A DNA stretch of 64,000 nt from Gamsiella multidivaricata (Eukaryota; Mortierellomycota; Mortierellomycetes; Mortierellales; Mortierellaceae): NCBI RefSeq assembly GCF_025024155.1, contig NW_026251807.1:49110-113109 (forward strand), written 5' to 3'. Below the pieces are notes generated by a model. The model was not told the DNA's origin and searched no databases. It was given only the letters and a program-made list of their open reading frames with translations. This document shows positions 22,023-32,401 of the stretch, piece by piece (the stretch's first letter is position 1; every line of letters starts with the position of its first letter). The position numbers and the translations under genes are program-made.

Positions 22023-23582
22023 ATGAATTTCCTACCATCGTCCGGGCATACTTCATTCCAGGCCGTGACCAGCGACCATACGCTTTCCGCTGCCACCTCC
22101 GAGCCGGTCATGACTCACTTTCCCATCTGTCCTCTGACGTTCCAGGCTGTGCACGGTATCGAAAGCTTCGAGCTTGGTACTCAAGACGGCCTGTTCGACA
22201 AGGATACCACAATGGATCCAGAGAGCACCTTGATCTTCAACCTCGAAGGTTTCTCTGTCTCTGCTCAGCCCTCAAATGTCTCTCTGGCTCCTGCCTACGA
22301 TGTCGGAGTGGCGCCTCAGCAGCAGCAGCAGCCACATCAAATTCAGGACATGTCTTTCCCCTTGCTATACCAGCAAGTGCATGCGAACCAATCGCAGCCG
22401 ATGATGATCCAACAACAGCAGTTATTCCAGCTGCAGACGTTGCAAGTCGCGTCATCTCTCCCCACTTACCTGTCGCCTCAAGGTGTGCAGTGCCAGCAAC
22501 AGCAGGCTCAGTATGCATCGCTGGAGCAGATTCAGTATCAGCTCCACGCCTCGCACCAGAACCAGCTCTTGAGTTCCTATCCGCACATGTTCACGCAGCC
22601 CGCTACGATCAGTTCCTCTGAGTACCGAACCCAAAGGTTTGGTCGGCTTTCGAGCCCCGAAGGTTCGGCCTCGGTGAGCTCCGAGAACGGCCATTTCGAG
22701 CTCACTGAGGGAGAACCTAGTTGTTCGACTGGGGTCGCGAGCGAGAGTTTTGTTAAGCCCTTTGACGAGCTTGAGATTTCAGAGGGTATCGTTCGGAGCA
22801 TGCCAATGCCGGCGGGCGTCGACCGAAAGGATCCCCCCATGCAGATGTCGTCGGGCTCGTGCCCCCCAACGTTGACTCTCTCGTCCTTGGCGACTCCGGC
22901 TCACGCACTGTCCTTTGCCCCGATCCTCTCATTGTCATCGGCTCCGGTGCCGTATTTTGATGAGGGGTCAATCTCGGATGACTCGGACTTGGCTGATGCC
23001 CATACGGAGGTTTCCTCGGCCAAACGTAGAAATCGAGCCCGCAAGCCGACCAAGGCTCCTGTGAGCAAGCCCAGGGGACTCAGAGGACAGTTTCGTGTAA
23101 GTACTATGTTGTTTTCATTTTGCTGTTTGTCCAAGACGTTAATTTGTTCGTGTTGTGTGTGTGTGTTTTTTTTCTTCTTTTTTTTTCTTTTGCTTTTTCG
23201 ATGATCCTTCTGACCTGAGACGAGCGCTTTATTTGTGGTAACAATTAATTATAATAATTAGTGCAACCACCCTGGTTGCAGCATCGCCTGCTCGAGCAGT
23301 CCCTCGCTTCTCCGCCACACCGCCGGGCACAAATGGCGAGGGAAGTACTCGCCCGTGCGCTGCGAGGCCTGCCAGACCTCGCTCTCGAACGAGTTCTCGG
23401 CCCAGCGACACATCACCCGGGCGGATCCCAGCTCGCGCTGTTTCCGGATGCGGATCTATAGCCTCATGAGTTCCGAAAACGAGATCGAGGTCACGGTCAG
23501 GTTCTACCCGACACGTCCGCATGGGAAGAAGACTATCCAGGTCGACCTCGAGAAGATGAGAGCAAAATACTTCCATAGTTGA
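22023..23582 (+). CDS. C2H2-type zinc-finger protein, Gln/Ser-rich (paralogue 1)
   Basis: Two exons (22023-23096, 23262-23582) give 464 aa. Residues 1 to about 330 are disordered, rich in Gln and Ser (QQQQQ runs), as in activation regions. A basic segment (AKRRNRARKPTKAP) precedes the finger module. Finger 1 begins at residue 359 as CNHPGC with C-x4-C-x12-H-x4-H spacing. Finger 2 begins at 392 as CEAC, then LSNEFSAQRHI and a late C about ten residues on, so it lacks a second histidine. A conserved tail (SENEIEVTVRFYP) follows. The intron falls exactly before the first finger cysteine. Likely a nuclear DNA-binding regulator. The convergent gene at 24,220-26,307 carries the same module, so the two appear to be related copies. 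Confidence 0.8.
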
Positions 23583-23703
23583 AATGAGGAAGTATGGGAG
23601 AGGGAGGGGAGAGGAGACCGCGCGTGGGGGGTCAGAGAAAGAAAGGCCGATCTAGAGTGAGAAAATGGCTGGGGTTTCTTTCCCGTATTTTATTATAAAA
23701 ATG

Positions 23704-23709
23704 AATAAA
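23704..23709 (+). terminator. AATAAA polyadenylation signal of zinc-finger gene 1
   Basis: AATAAATAAAA lies about 122 bases after the stop at 23,582, within an AT-rich stretch. Confidence 0.5.
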
Positions 23710-23867
23710 TAAAAATAGGAAATAGAAAATAAGTGGACCTTCCACGTGTGTTGACAACAGCACCGCAATAATAGCGACACCCTTCCTTACATAATGGAAT
23801 CGACATTCAATTCATCCCTCTGCCTTTGAGTCGCATGGCTCGGACCAAAAATTGCTTCTTCAGCTCC

Positions 23868-23890
23868 AAAAAAAAAAAAAAAAAAAAAAA
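23868..23890. repeat. Poly(A) tract of 23
   Basis: An uninterrupted run of about 23 A lies between the two convergent zinc-finger genes. Confidence 0.85.
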
Positions 23891-24180
23891 GGCAAGTCTG
23901 CCATGTAGACCACAGCCTTATTACGTGTACCTTGCGTGTTTGCTGCGTGTTCACAACCCGATCGTCCAAACTTTATCTTGTTTCTAGAGATAGAGTTCGT
24001 ACTGTCACACCCTTGTAAACTTCACAAAGTCAAATTCGGATCGATTGTTCAATTATACATATTTACTTCTTTTTTTTTTTGCGGACGACAGAACGATAAG
24101 CAACGAATGATAAAGACTGGCATGGTAATATAGACAAGAAATGTATGTAGGGTATAATGGAATGAGGAAGCAGGAGGAGA

Positions 24181-24195
24181 GGGGGGGGGGGGGGG
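24181..24195. repeat. Poly(G) tract of 15
   Basis: A run of about 15 G lies 25 bases past the stop codon of the minus-strand zinc-finger gene, where it reads as poly(C) in the 3' UTR. Exact length may be unreliable in sequencing. Confidence 0.8.
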
Positions 24196-24219
24196 TATAA
24201 TATGATTATGAATTGATCT

Positions 24220-26307
24220 CTACTTCTTATTTGGTCCGAAGACATCGTCATATGCCATCAAGGACAGCTTGCGCTTCTTGCTAGCCCCATCCTCAAGAAA
24301 GCCGTTCTCCTCCATACTGCACATCTCCATTTCGCCGCCCGTGTTCAGCAGCACCTTCTCTTCCATTACGCTCTGCATAGCGACAGGGATCGCAGTAACG
24401 AGCGTGGGAGCGGAGGCTGCTGCTGTAGCTGCTGTAGCATTAGCATGTGCCTCCCTCATCCGCATAGCAGCCTTGGTCCTATCGATCTCCTTCCTCAAAG
24501 CCGCCGATATCTTCTTGCCCATACGGTTCATGACCTCATCCAGGGGCTTTGCACGATAGGAGCTGACCTCGTAATGGACCTCGATCCCATTCGATGTCTT
24601 GACCTGACCGATCGTGCCGACAGCACGGCAGATCGAATCCATGGGCGAGAGGTTGATATGGCGCGTTACTGCGTCCCTCCGAGAGAGATTTGACTTGCAG
24701 CCGACACAGTTCCAGAGCAGCTTTTCGTGGATGGACTCGATGTGTCGGACCAGCACTGCGGGCCCAGCAAAGCACTGACCACATTGCGGGCACTGGTGCG
24801 TGGGCGAAGTCGTCGACGTGATTTGGTTCATCTGTGGGGACGTGGGGCTTAAAATACCGCAAGCAGAGGGCTCACGAAGGTTGGACGTCCGCCTTTGAGA
24901 ACCCATCGAGGACGTGGACGACGTGGAGGACTTGCGAGAGCGGATAATCGAACTGGACAAGCCATCGAATTCAACTCGTCTGATACGACGTTCGGATACA
25001 AACCCATCATATGCAGATGAGGGCGAGGCCGCTCGAGAGGACTGACATGAAGGAGTCATCTCCGAGTAAGTATAGGACGACGAGGGCGACGCGAAAGAGG
25101 GCGTAGACGATTCCGAGGAGAAGCTGGACTCGACAGGAGAGGACACAAAGCCCCATGAATAGTCTTGCTGGCCGGCCTGGACAATGTTACTGGCCGCAGA
25201 CATGGACGGTGAGGCGACCGGAGCCGATGGTTGTGTCACCTCATAGACCAATGAATCCCATGGAGCGGACTGGGCGGAGAAACCAGAGGTGACGATGTTG
25301 ACATTGGGGGCCATCACAGGGATCTGTTGGCCATGTTCATCGTCGATCACGATCTGGAGCTGAGGCTTTCGCTGACGTGGACGCTGGATTTGTCCCTGCC
25401 TTGGGTGGTACTGCAGAGGCGACATGAGCTTCTGCTGGGTCAAATGCTTCTCCTGCACTTGATGGGAGGGAGCGATCGCGACAGTATTTTGCTGCTGCTG
25501 TTGCACCCCATAGACTGCACTCATGAGCCCATTGTTCGCGAAAAGGGACTGAGCAGTGGGAAGATTGGTGCTTGAGGAGAATGCTGTCATGTTCCAGGAG
25601 TTGTTGGCATTCGAGGAGGATTGACTACTTCCGATCATCGAGGGCCCCTGAAGACTATTGGGCGAATATGCAGTGTAGTGCGCAGATGGGGCAGACGCGC
25701 TGGTCATAGTGTGCTGATTTTGTTGCTCGTTTTGGAGATACATACACTGGACATTGTTCAGGAGGTAGTCCATAGCATTGTTGGGCATGGAGGGTACGAT
25801 GGGCGTAGATCCATCTGCAGCTGTGGAAGATGTAATGGATGACGGCGAAGAAAGGAAGACCGAAGAATCGCTGCTTTGAAGGCTGCCAAGGTTGTGTGCG
25901 GAGTGCCGTGGATGAGCTGTCACCTCTCCCTTGACTACCCTTCGATTAGAATTTGGGGACATGATATTCATTGAAAGCTCGTTCAGCGAGGAGTGTGCAA
26001 AGCCAGAATCCCTTCGAATACTAATAAGACTTGGAGGTTGGGTATTATCGCTAACAGGCATGACATCTTGTTTTAAACCAGAGGAGGGAGGCGAGGCGAG
26101 ATCCATTCCGAGATTGTGGAGGTAGCTGGAATATCCGACGTCGATCGAGCTATCGCTACCGAGATTACTGCTTGTGTTGTTTCTGAGCATGCCGGAGGAG
26201 ATGCCTAGCATCATTGGAATGTGTACAGTGTTGGAGTATGTCGCCGATTGTTGCTGTTTGCTAGGGTATATCTGATGGGATGGAGTGTATTGAAGGAGGT
26301 GTGACAT
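24220..26307 (-). CDS. C2H2-type zinc-finger protein, Ser/Gln-rich (paralogue 2)
   Basis: A single uninterrupted frame gives 695 aa from the ATG at 26307 (MSHLLQYTP). An upstream in-frame ATG at 26373 would add 22 hydrophobic residues that look like translated leader. Residues 1 to about 490 are disordered with Ser, Gln and Asn tracts. Finger 1 starts near 505 (CPQCGQCFAGPAVLVRHI) as C-x2-C-x12-H-x4-H. Finger 2 starts near 535 (CVGCKSNLSRRDAVTRHI) and ends in a distant C instead of the second H. After it comes SNGIEVHYEVSSY, which lines up with SENEIEVTVRFYP of the convergent neighbour. The C-terminus has a charged helix and a basic KKRK cluster. Probably a nuclear regulator; targets are unknown. 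Confidence 0.8.
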   Translation of the reverse strand: MSHLLQYTPSHQIYPSKQQQSATYSNTVHIPMMLGISSGMLRNNTSSNLGSDSSIDVGYSSYLHNLGMDLASPPSSGLKQDVMPVSDNTQPPSLISIRRDSGFAHSSLNELSMNIMSPNSNRRVVKGEVTAHPRHSAHNLGSLQSSDSSVFLSSPSSITSSTAADGSTPIVPSMPNNAMDYLLNNVQCMYLQNEQQNQHTMTSASAPSAHYTAYSPNSLQGPSMIGSSQSSSNANNSWNMTAFSSSTNLPTAQSLFANNGLMSAVYGVQQQQQNTVAIAPSHQVQEKHLTQQKLMSPLQYHPRQGQIQRPRQRKPQLQIVIDDEHGQQIPVMAPNVNIVTSGFSAQSAPWDSLVYEVTQPSAPVASPSMSAASNIVQAGQQDYSWGFVSSPVESSFSSESSTPSFASPSSSYTYSEMTPSCQSSRAASPSSAYDGFVSERRIRRVEFDGLSSSIIRSRKSSTSSTSSMGSQRRTSNLREPSACGILSPTSPQMNQITSTTSPTHQCPQCGQCFAGPAVLVRHIESIHEKLLWNCVGCKSNLSRRDAVTRHINLSPMDSICRAVGTIGQVKTSNGIEVHYEVSSYRAKPLDEVMNRMGKKISAALRKEIDRTKAAMRMREAHANATAATAAASAPTLVTAIPVAMQSVMEEKVLLNTGGEMEMCSMEENGFLEDGASKKRKLSLMAYDDVFGPNKK

Positions 26308-29300
26308 TTTGAAAGGAAAGAGAAAGAGGGCGAGAAAAGGATAGAAGGTGAATGAGCCAGGTCGGGCAAGCACTAAAATGGACGCCGAGATGATGGTATG
26401 CAGGAAGACGGAGGTGCGGGGGGAGGGAACGGGGACTGATTTTCAGGATCCACTGCCGGTGCCTTTTCTTGTTTCGGTGTGGGTGTAGCGAGGGGATGAG
26501 CAGGGAGGAAGGGAGAGAGGGTATATATGTATGTAAATATGGTACAATGCGAATGTCGTAAGGGGGGAAGGAGATGAAGATGAAGAAGAAGAAGAGAAGA
26601 AGGCGGGGATGGAGAAGAAGAAGGGTGTGAAGAGAGGGTGTGGATGGGTACGGGTGCGAGAGCTTTCTTTTCTTTATTAAATCCTCGGGAGGGTTGAGCC
26701 ATTGGAGGGGTGCCATTTATACGCAGTGAGGACGAGGGCGATCCTATATCAATTCCGGTGTTGTTACTCAGTCAATTCAGTCGCTGCACGGCCCCGCAAA
26801 AGTATCGCGCACAAACAAAACATTCACGCACATCCACACACACAAACACACACAAACACACAAACACCCATCCAGACACACCTGCGTAGTCTATCACACC
26901 ATGGGCCCTATTCAATCGCCTATTGTATACACCCCCTCCTCCATCGTGCTTGCCTCTCTCTTTCTACTTTCTATTAGGCGAGCATGCATACATCGACCAT
27001 ACAATAGATCGCACAGCTCCTCTATCCTTCGACCGCAAACTGGAAGGGGATGCAAGGCAGTAATACCTGAAAGGGCCCTGTCTACTATTCTTCCTCTTTC
27101 AATCCCATGCACGCTACATAAGCACCTCCATCATGTGCCTTAGTACGTCTGAAGAGACTAGACCATTGGGATCCATTCACAACTATCTACATTGGACACG
27201 TCCATCTCTTGGTTCATCATGTATCCAGATGTTAGCTAGCTGGCTTTGGAGCACATACCGTCGATAAGCCGGAAGATGGACAAACACGTACCAGCATTGA
27301 CCGCCATACTAAGAGGTCCTCAACCTTATCCGACCATTACGCCATTACAAAATCCAAGCAAGGGGGAAGGGAGGAGGAAGAGGAAGAAGAAGAAAGAAAA
27401 AGAAAATAAGGCTTCTTCGCTTATCACGCGGCCCCCGCCCATGGCACGCACACACAGCAGAGTACCTGGTGCTCTATACTCTGTGGTTCAACAATGGAGG
27501 CTGTCCCACAACACACAATGCATGGAAGGAATGTTGGCGTCGATGGTTGGACAAGATTGTCCACAAAGCGTGTGCGGGCGCGCTTGTCCCAGGAACGCGA
27601 GACGGTCGTAGTACCAGCCAAAAAGGAAATGCAGTAATGAGGACAGTACACTGTATACGGTACATCAGTCCGATCTGGCGATTCCTGCCCTGTGCTCATG
27701 ACAGAATAAGAGCAGACCAACTGGACAAGAGACGTCCCTGAATTCTGGTAATAGTAATAAACAGGATGGGCGGGTTAATGGGGTCAGACAACTCCCTGCT
27801 CTTCCCCTTGCCTCCTTCGTGATCACCTTCGGTGTGCTGCAATGTTAAATTAAAGATGTGTAGTAGATTCTGCCCCCCGGCCCTTTTCAGCCCTGACTTC
27901 CTGTCATGCAGATGGCGATCTAGCGATCGACTTTCTCCAGCCATTGAAGTCTCGTGGCAGAAGTGAATCGGCAGAGAGGTAGAATCGTCGCCTGAGGCTA
28001 GCCAGAGATGACAAGATGCGCCGGTATTCACTGGCGAATGGATCTTGAGTAATCTCCGTTACGCGTATCCTCGACAGGCTGCTGCTGCTCGCACAACAGA
28101 AAGAGAACAGTAAACAAGGCTGAACGGAGCGGCTGTTCTGTTTGAGCGACTGCAGTCGAGGGAGGGACGGGGTGAAAGGGAGGGAGAGGAGAGAGGACTC
28201 TAGATTTCGGTATATCCACCCTAGTGGGCGAATGAATACATCCCAATTAAAAAACTGGTGTAGTTGCACAAAAAGGAGGACCCTCGCCCTTTGCCCTTAA
28301 CCCTTTCTTTCTTTCTCAGGGCATCGTCCATATGGATATAATCGGGTAGAATTCATTCGACCTTCTGCTTGGTTGCTGTCTGAGCAGGGAGCACTGAGCA
28401 TTCATAACACAGCTGCTATTCATTTTGCCCGCATCTCGGGCGTCAGCGCACTAGCAATCCGAATTTTGTCTCTCTCCCTTTCGCACACGCGCTATGAACC
28501 ACGGCTTTGCCCTTCTCTTTAGTCCGAATTGAGCTGATCCGCGGTCTACATGCCATAGCTTTTACCTGCTTTGTTTGTCAAGTCCGCATGCATGCTTCTC
28601 GGTTGTTGTCTAGCCTGGACAGGGCCTCTACTCGTCTTCTTGCGCGTCATGTCTGGTATAGCTTTCTCTCTCATAGATTCATAGATTCTAGCCGATACCC
28701 TATCGCCAAGCGCATGCGGGAAAACAGGAGGAAAAAAAAGCCAGAGTATAGAATTAGTCTATCAGTAACCCTAGACCATGATCTGACCCATATCCAACTG
28801 CGCCACGATACCATAATAGGCATCGGGAAGGACCAAGATAGCATTACAGTAGTAGTGCTCGATGCCCCGCAAACCATCTGGAGGACCCCCGTTATGCATT
28901 CCCCTTCAGCGTCGCAAATGTTCGTTGTAATAATAGACGTTTGGTCCGGTGCAACCGGTAATGGTGCGAAACCGGCTGCAGCCATACCTCTTCATTTTGT
29001 CATAGAGCTGACCTGAACAAGTCGCGGGTCTACTGCTTCTGCCCTCCTAATGCGCTCGTTGTATTTTTTTTTTTTTACGGAGTTGATGTCGCAACCCCCT
29101 AAAAACCCATCAATGTCGACCCTTTATGCTGCCACCGCTTAGTTCCTTTACGCAAACTTGCAAGCAAGGATAGGTTCAGTCCAAGACTATATAGTACAAA
29201 GGGGGTGTTTGAGTTGAGGTGGAGAGCGATAGCGGACATAGCTGAAGAACTCAATAAGTCGCGGGAATTGATTCGGATACTTTAGTGTGCCAGTTGTTCA

Positions 29301-31552
29301 ATTGAGCGGGGTGAGCCGAAATAGAGGATTCAAACCTCATTGGAGGCAAGGCTGACCATATCCAAGGATAGACGCGATTCTGGTGCTTTCGACTCGAGAG
29401 TGCCCGTATCCCGTTCAAAAGGCGCTCGGTTACGCGTTGTTCCGTTCTTTCACAACCAGGATTACGTTACATACAAATGTCTTTTGCATCAGTTACAGTC
29501 CCAGCTGTTTTTTTAAACGACGTGCAAGGATGTGATTCATGCAAAGCTAGAGGGTCTGATGGGTACGACGGAGAATCAAAGGGAGTACTGGTTGCTTGCT
29601 TTCCATAAACATTATCCCCTTCTTCTCCTGAAGGGGTTTCTGAACTGCTGAAAGCAGTTCAATATAGACTGTCAGGGTTACGTGTCGGGTTTACTAAGAC
29701 CTCCCTTGGGCATGTCAGAAAAACCTGCGACCAGATTACATACAAGTTTCAAGTAGAAATCTCATATGCAATGCGTGCATTCCACCTGCGCATCAAAGGG
29801 TAGGTGAGCAAAGGAGCCTTGTTAATAGATCAGAGAAAGACTAGATGTGTCAGTATGTGTATTAAAGACTGATGCGTACCGCACACGTCTGCTCTGCATT
29901 GGCGTGCAGGTCAAAAGCTTAAGGACATTAACTATGCAAAGGGCACACACCACGCTTGTAGCTTGGACCAGAGCTGAGCGGAGTTGCTGCTTCATTCTCG
30001 ACCCTCTTTTCATTGCTCTTTGCAGAGGCACGGGCACATGTGTCTGATGGAGAGCCCAAAGGTGACGGAAAGGCCACTTGGTCCAAGCTGTAGTGTGTAG
30101 CGCTCTCTTCATTTTGCGGAACCGAGAAAAAGAACGTTCTTTTCATATATGTGCCTCATCCCTTATCTCACTCTCTTACATAGACCCCCCTCTTCCCTTC
30201 CCCTCATAGACAGTGGCTCCTGATTGAATGGAAAATAGTGATGAGTGATGAAGAAGAGTGTCCTTGAGCACTTGGATCCGTTGTCGAACAGGATGGCCAA
30301 CACCCTATGCTGGGGTGCCGTTTCTATTTGGACAGTTTTCCCATTTCAGCCGGATGCAGTCCATCTTAATTTCTATCATGTCTTCTTATCTTTTTTGCAA
30401 CATGGATGGGCTCCATCCCATTCGAGATGATACAGCATTTGATATGTAGCTCGATCGAAGCATCGTCCCTCTCTACTCGGCTGGGTACACCAGATATCGC
30501 TAACCAGTGTAATTTTGAGAGTCCATTCACGACGTATTGTTCGGATGAACACAGTAGGCGTAATCGAGCAACACAAGAGAACGAAAGACCAGAACATCAA
30601 TGAGAGCTCGAGACAATTGTAACTGAGCAGACGCCATGCTTACTGTTATTTCCGTGTACTACCAGAGGGGATTATTTTTATTTTTATTTTGCTCATCAAC
30701 ACATCACTATACAGCCCAGAGACGGGGACAACGTGTATGAGTTAAAGACCTGGGCACGTTGTTGAATCAAGCACATACATTCATACCAACCATTCATTGA
30801 CCATGGTTTTTCCACACTCAAACATCCCCTATTTTCCGCTGCATGGCATTTAGCCTTTTTGTCCTTTTTTCCTTTTTTTCCTTTTTTTCCTAGTCTAGAA
30901 AGCACGCCCTTGACCTCTCACTATTCGTTTCTATCAAATCTCTCTTTTTTTTTTCTTTTTTTTTTTCTACTTTCAACCTGTGCCAGGTCCCCCAAGCGCA
31001 TTTTTCATTTGCACATCTGTGAGGGTCTAGATGTGTCTCGACCCCGCATGCCTACCAAAGTAGAATGCAGGCTATCCAAAAGAAACAGACTATGCAATGC
31101 AGTGGTGTGCAAACTAGACTATATGTGCATTTTTATTTTTCTTCGCGAGTAGTTGCACAGCGCGTTCATTTTCTACGAAATCATCTTTCGTTTTTGGAGG
31201 ATGATTTGTAGTAAAGACTGAACAGTTGTGATGGAGTGGGAGGGTGAGTGGATGGGTGGTGGCGCTCACTCATTGTGCCTTGATAATAGCGCGGTGATAG
31301 GATAGGAAAGAGAGCAGCAGCAGCAGCAGCAGATGGGTGCTGTATTGAAATCATCGCACACGATCGGCTTTGTTCCGATACCGAGAGCCTCGTGAAGGCA
31401 ACATTACACCAAACAGGCGCAGCGAGCTGGTCTTTTTTTTCCCCGTAAAAAAACCACACGCGTCCTTTATTAGCTTGACAGATTTCTAGGGTGATCCTGC
31501 ACGCGGCGGATGATGGGATAGCTCTACCTTCATTAGCACACACACTACCCTC

Positions 31553-31575
31553 AAAAAAAAAAAAAAAAAAAAAAA
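31553..31575. repeat. Poly(A) tract of 23
   Basis: An uninterrupted A run of about 23 lies in the gene-poor region, 340 bases left of a T run of similar length. Confidence 0.85.
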
Positions 31576-31913
31576 GCCGGGCGAAGCAGCAGCCCCGCCC
31601 CATCACGCTCGCTTGCTCTTGGTGACAAACAAATGCAACTGTGACATGGAATACATTCTATAATGGGTTCAGAGACCGAACGTTGTGTCGAAAATGGGGT
31701 TCTATCTTCCTCCCCGCACGCGACAGATTTTTTTTAGTTCGGGATATATACATCACGATCGAGTCTAAGGTTCGGACCGCTTCGCCTCCGCGACGCGAGT
31801 GCTGAGTTTTTTTTTTTTTTAAATTTTTTATTCCAAAAAGTACTTGCCTCGACCAGAAACCTCCCTTCACCACGCGTCCGCCTAGGGCTCATGGACTTTG
31901 GATGCCGTTGCGC

Positions 31914-31936
31914 TTTTTTTTTTTTTTTTTTTTTTT
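31914..31936. repeat. Poly(T) tract of 23
   Basis: An uninterrupted T run of about 23. A tRNA-like fragment with A-box and B-box resemblance follows directly at 31,937-31,990. Confidence 0.85.
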
Positions 31937-32401
31937 CGCTACCAGTCGGTGATATAAAAAAGCTCGATGGGTTCAAATCCGAGTCCCACTCAAGCGCAAT
32001 GATGATGGTTGAATTCCATAGAAAATAGTTGAATGTTAAAAATGGTGAACAATAAGGTTGGCCAATAGATTACTTTCCATCGGTTGGTTTTCCCCAGCAC
32101 ATACGCCTTTCTCAGCATGAGGATGTCCGTCAAATTCCTTCTCATCAATACCCGATCAACAATGCCCTTGCATCCCCTGCTCCCTCGAACGCATCACCCC
32201 CTTCACCCCTTTTGAAATCTCATAATTCTTCCTTTTATCAGCCAGAAAACACTCAAAACCACCTTCGTCAACAACAACAATTTCTTTTCAATCACACTTT
32301 GTCCCCTCAGTGCAGTACTTCCCAACTGCCTCTTTCCAATACTCTCTGCCCAACGCGCTCCTGTTGCTTCGGAAAGATTCGTCAGATCTTGTTCGCCCAC
32401 G

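Larger units (their letters stand above)
26308..32150. other. Gene-poor region, about 5.8 kb
   Basis: I can support no gene here. The first 500 bases are the upstream region of zinc-finger gene 2, rich in GGA repeats. A CA-rich stretch lies at 26,815-26,895. Frames at 28,507-29,016 and its complement, and around 29,500-29,800, have some protein-like composition but no start, splice or family support. Three long homopolymers occur near the right end. It could hold decayed transposons or regulatory DNA. Confidence 0.5.

Noticed and set aside
22318..22334. CAG repeat as a separate microsatellite
   Set aside because: It is part of the normal Gln-rich coding region of zinc-finger gene 1 and only a few units long.
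26901..27143. 80-codon ORF with a good start context (CACCATGG)
   Set aside because: Short, with one hydrophobic stretch and then random-looking composition; no splice signals or family.
27904..28269. 121-codon minus-strand ORF
   Set aside because: Ser/Leu/Arg-rich without domain or splice evidence; consistent with chance in low-complexity DNA.
28507..29016. 169-codon ORF on the plus strand and a 104-codon ORF on its complement
   Set aside because: Neither has a domain, signal, splice support or convincing start; both overlap fully, so at most one could be real.
29231..29345. tRNA-like GAGGATTCAAACCTC hairpin
   Set aside because: The loop resembles a T arm, but no D arm, anticodon arm or acceptor pairing can be drawn around it.
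31937..31990. tRNA gene or tRNA-derived SINE after the T run
   Set aside because: An A-box-like ACCAGTCGGT and a B-box-like GGTTCAAATCC are present, but only about 20 bases separate them, the T stem pairs poorly and no anticodon arm or acceptor stem forms. At best a fragment.
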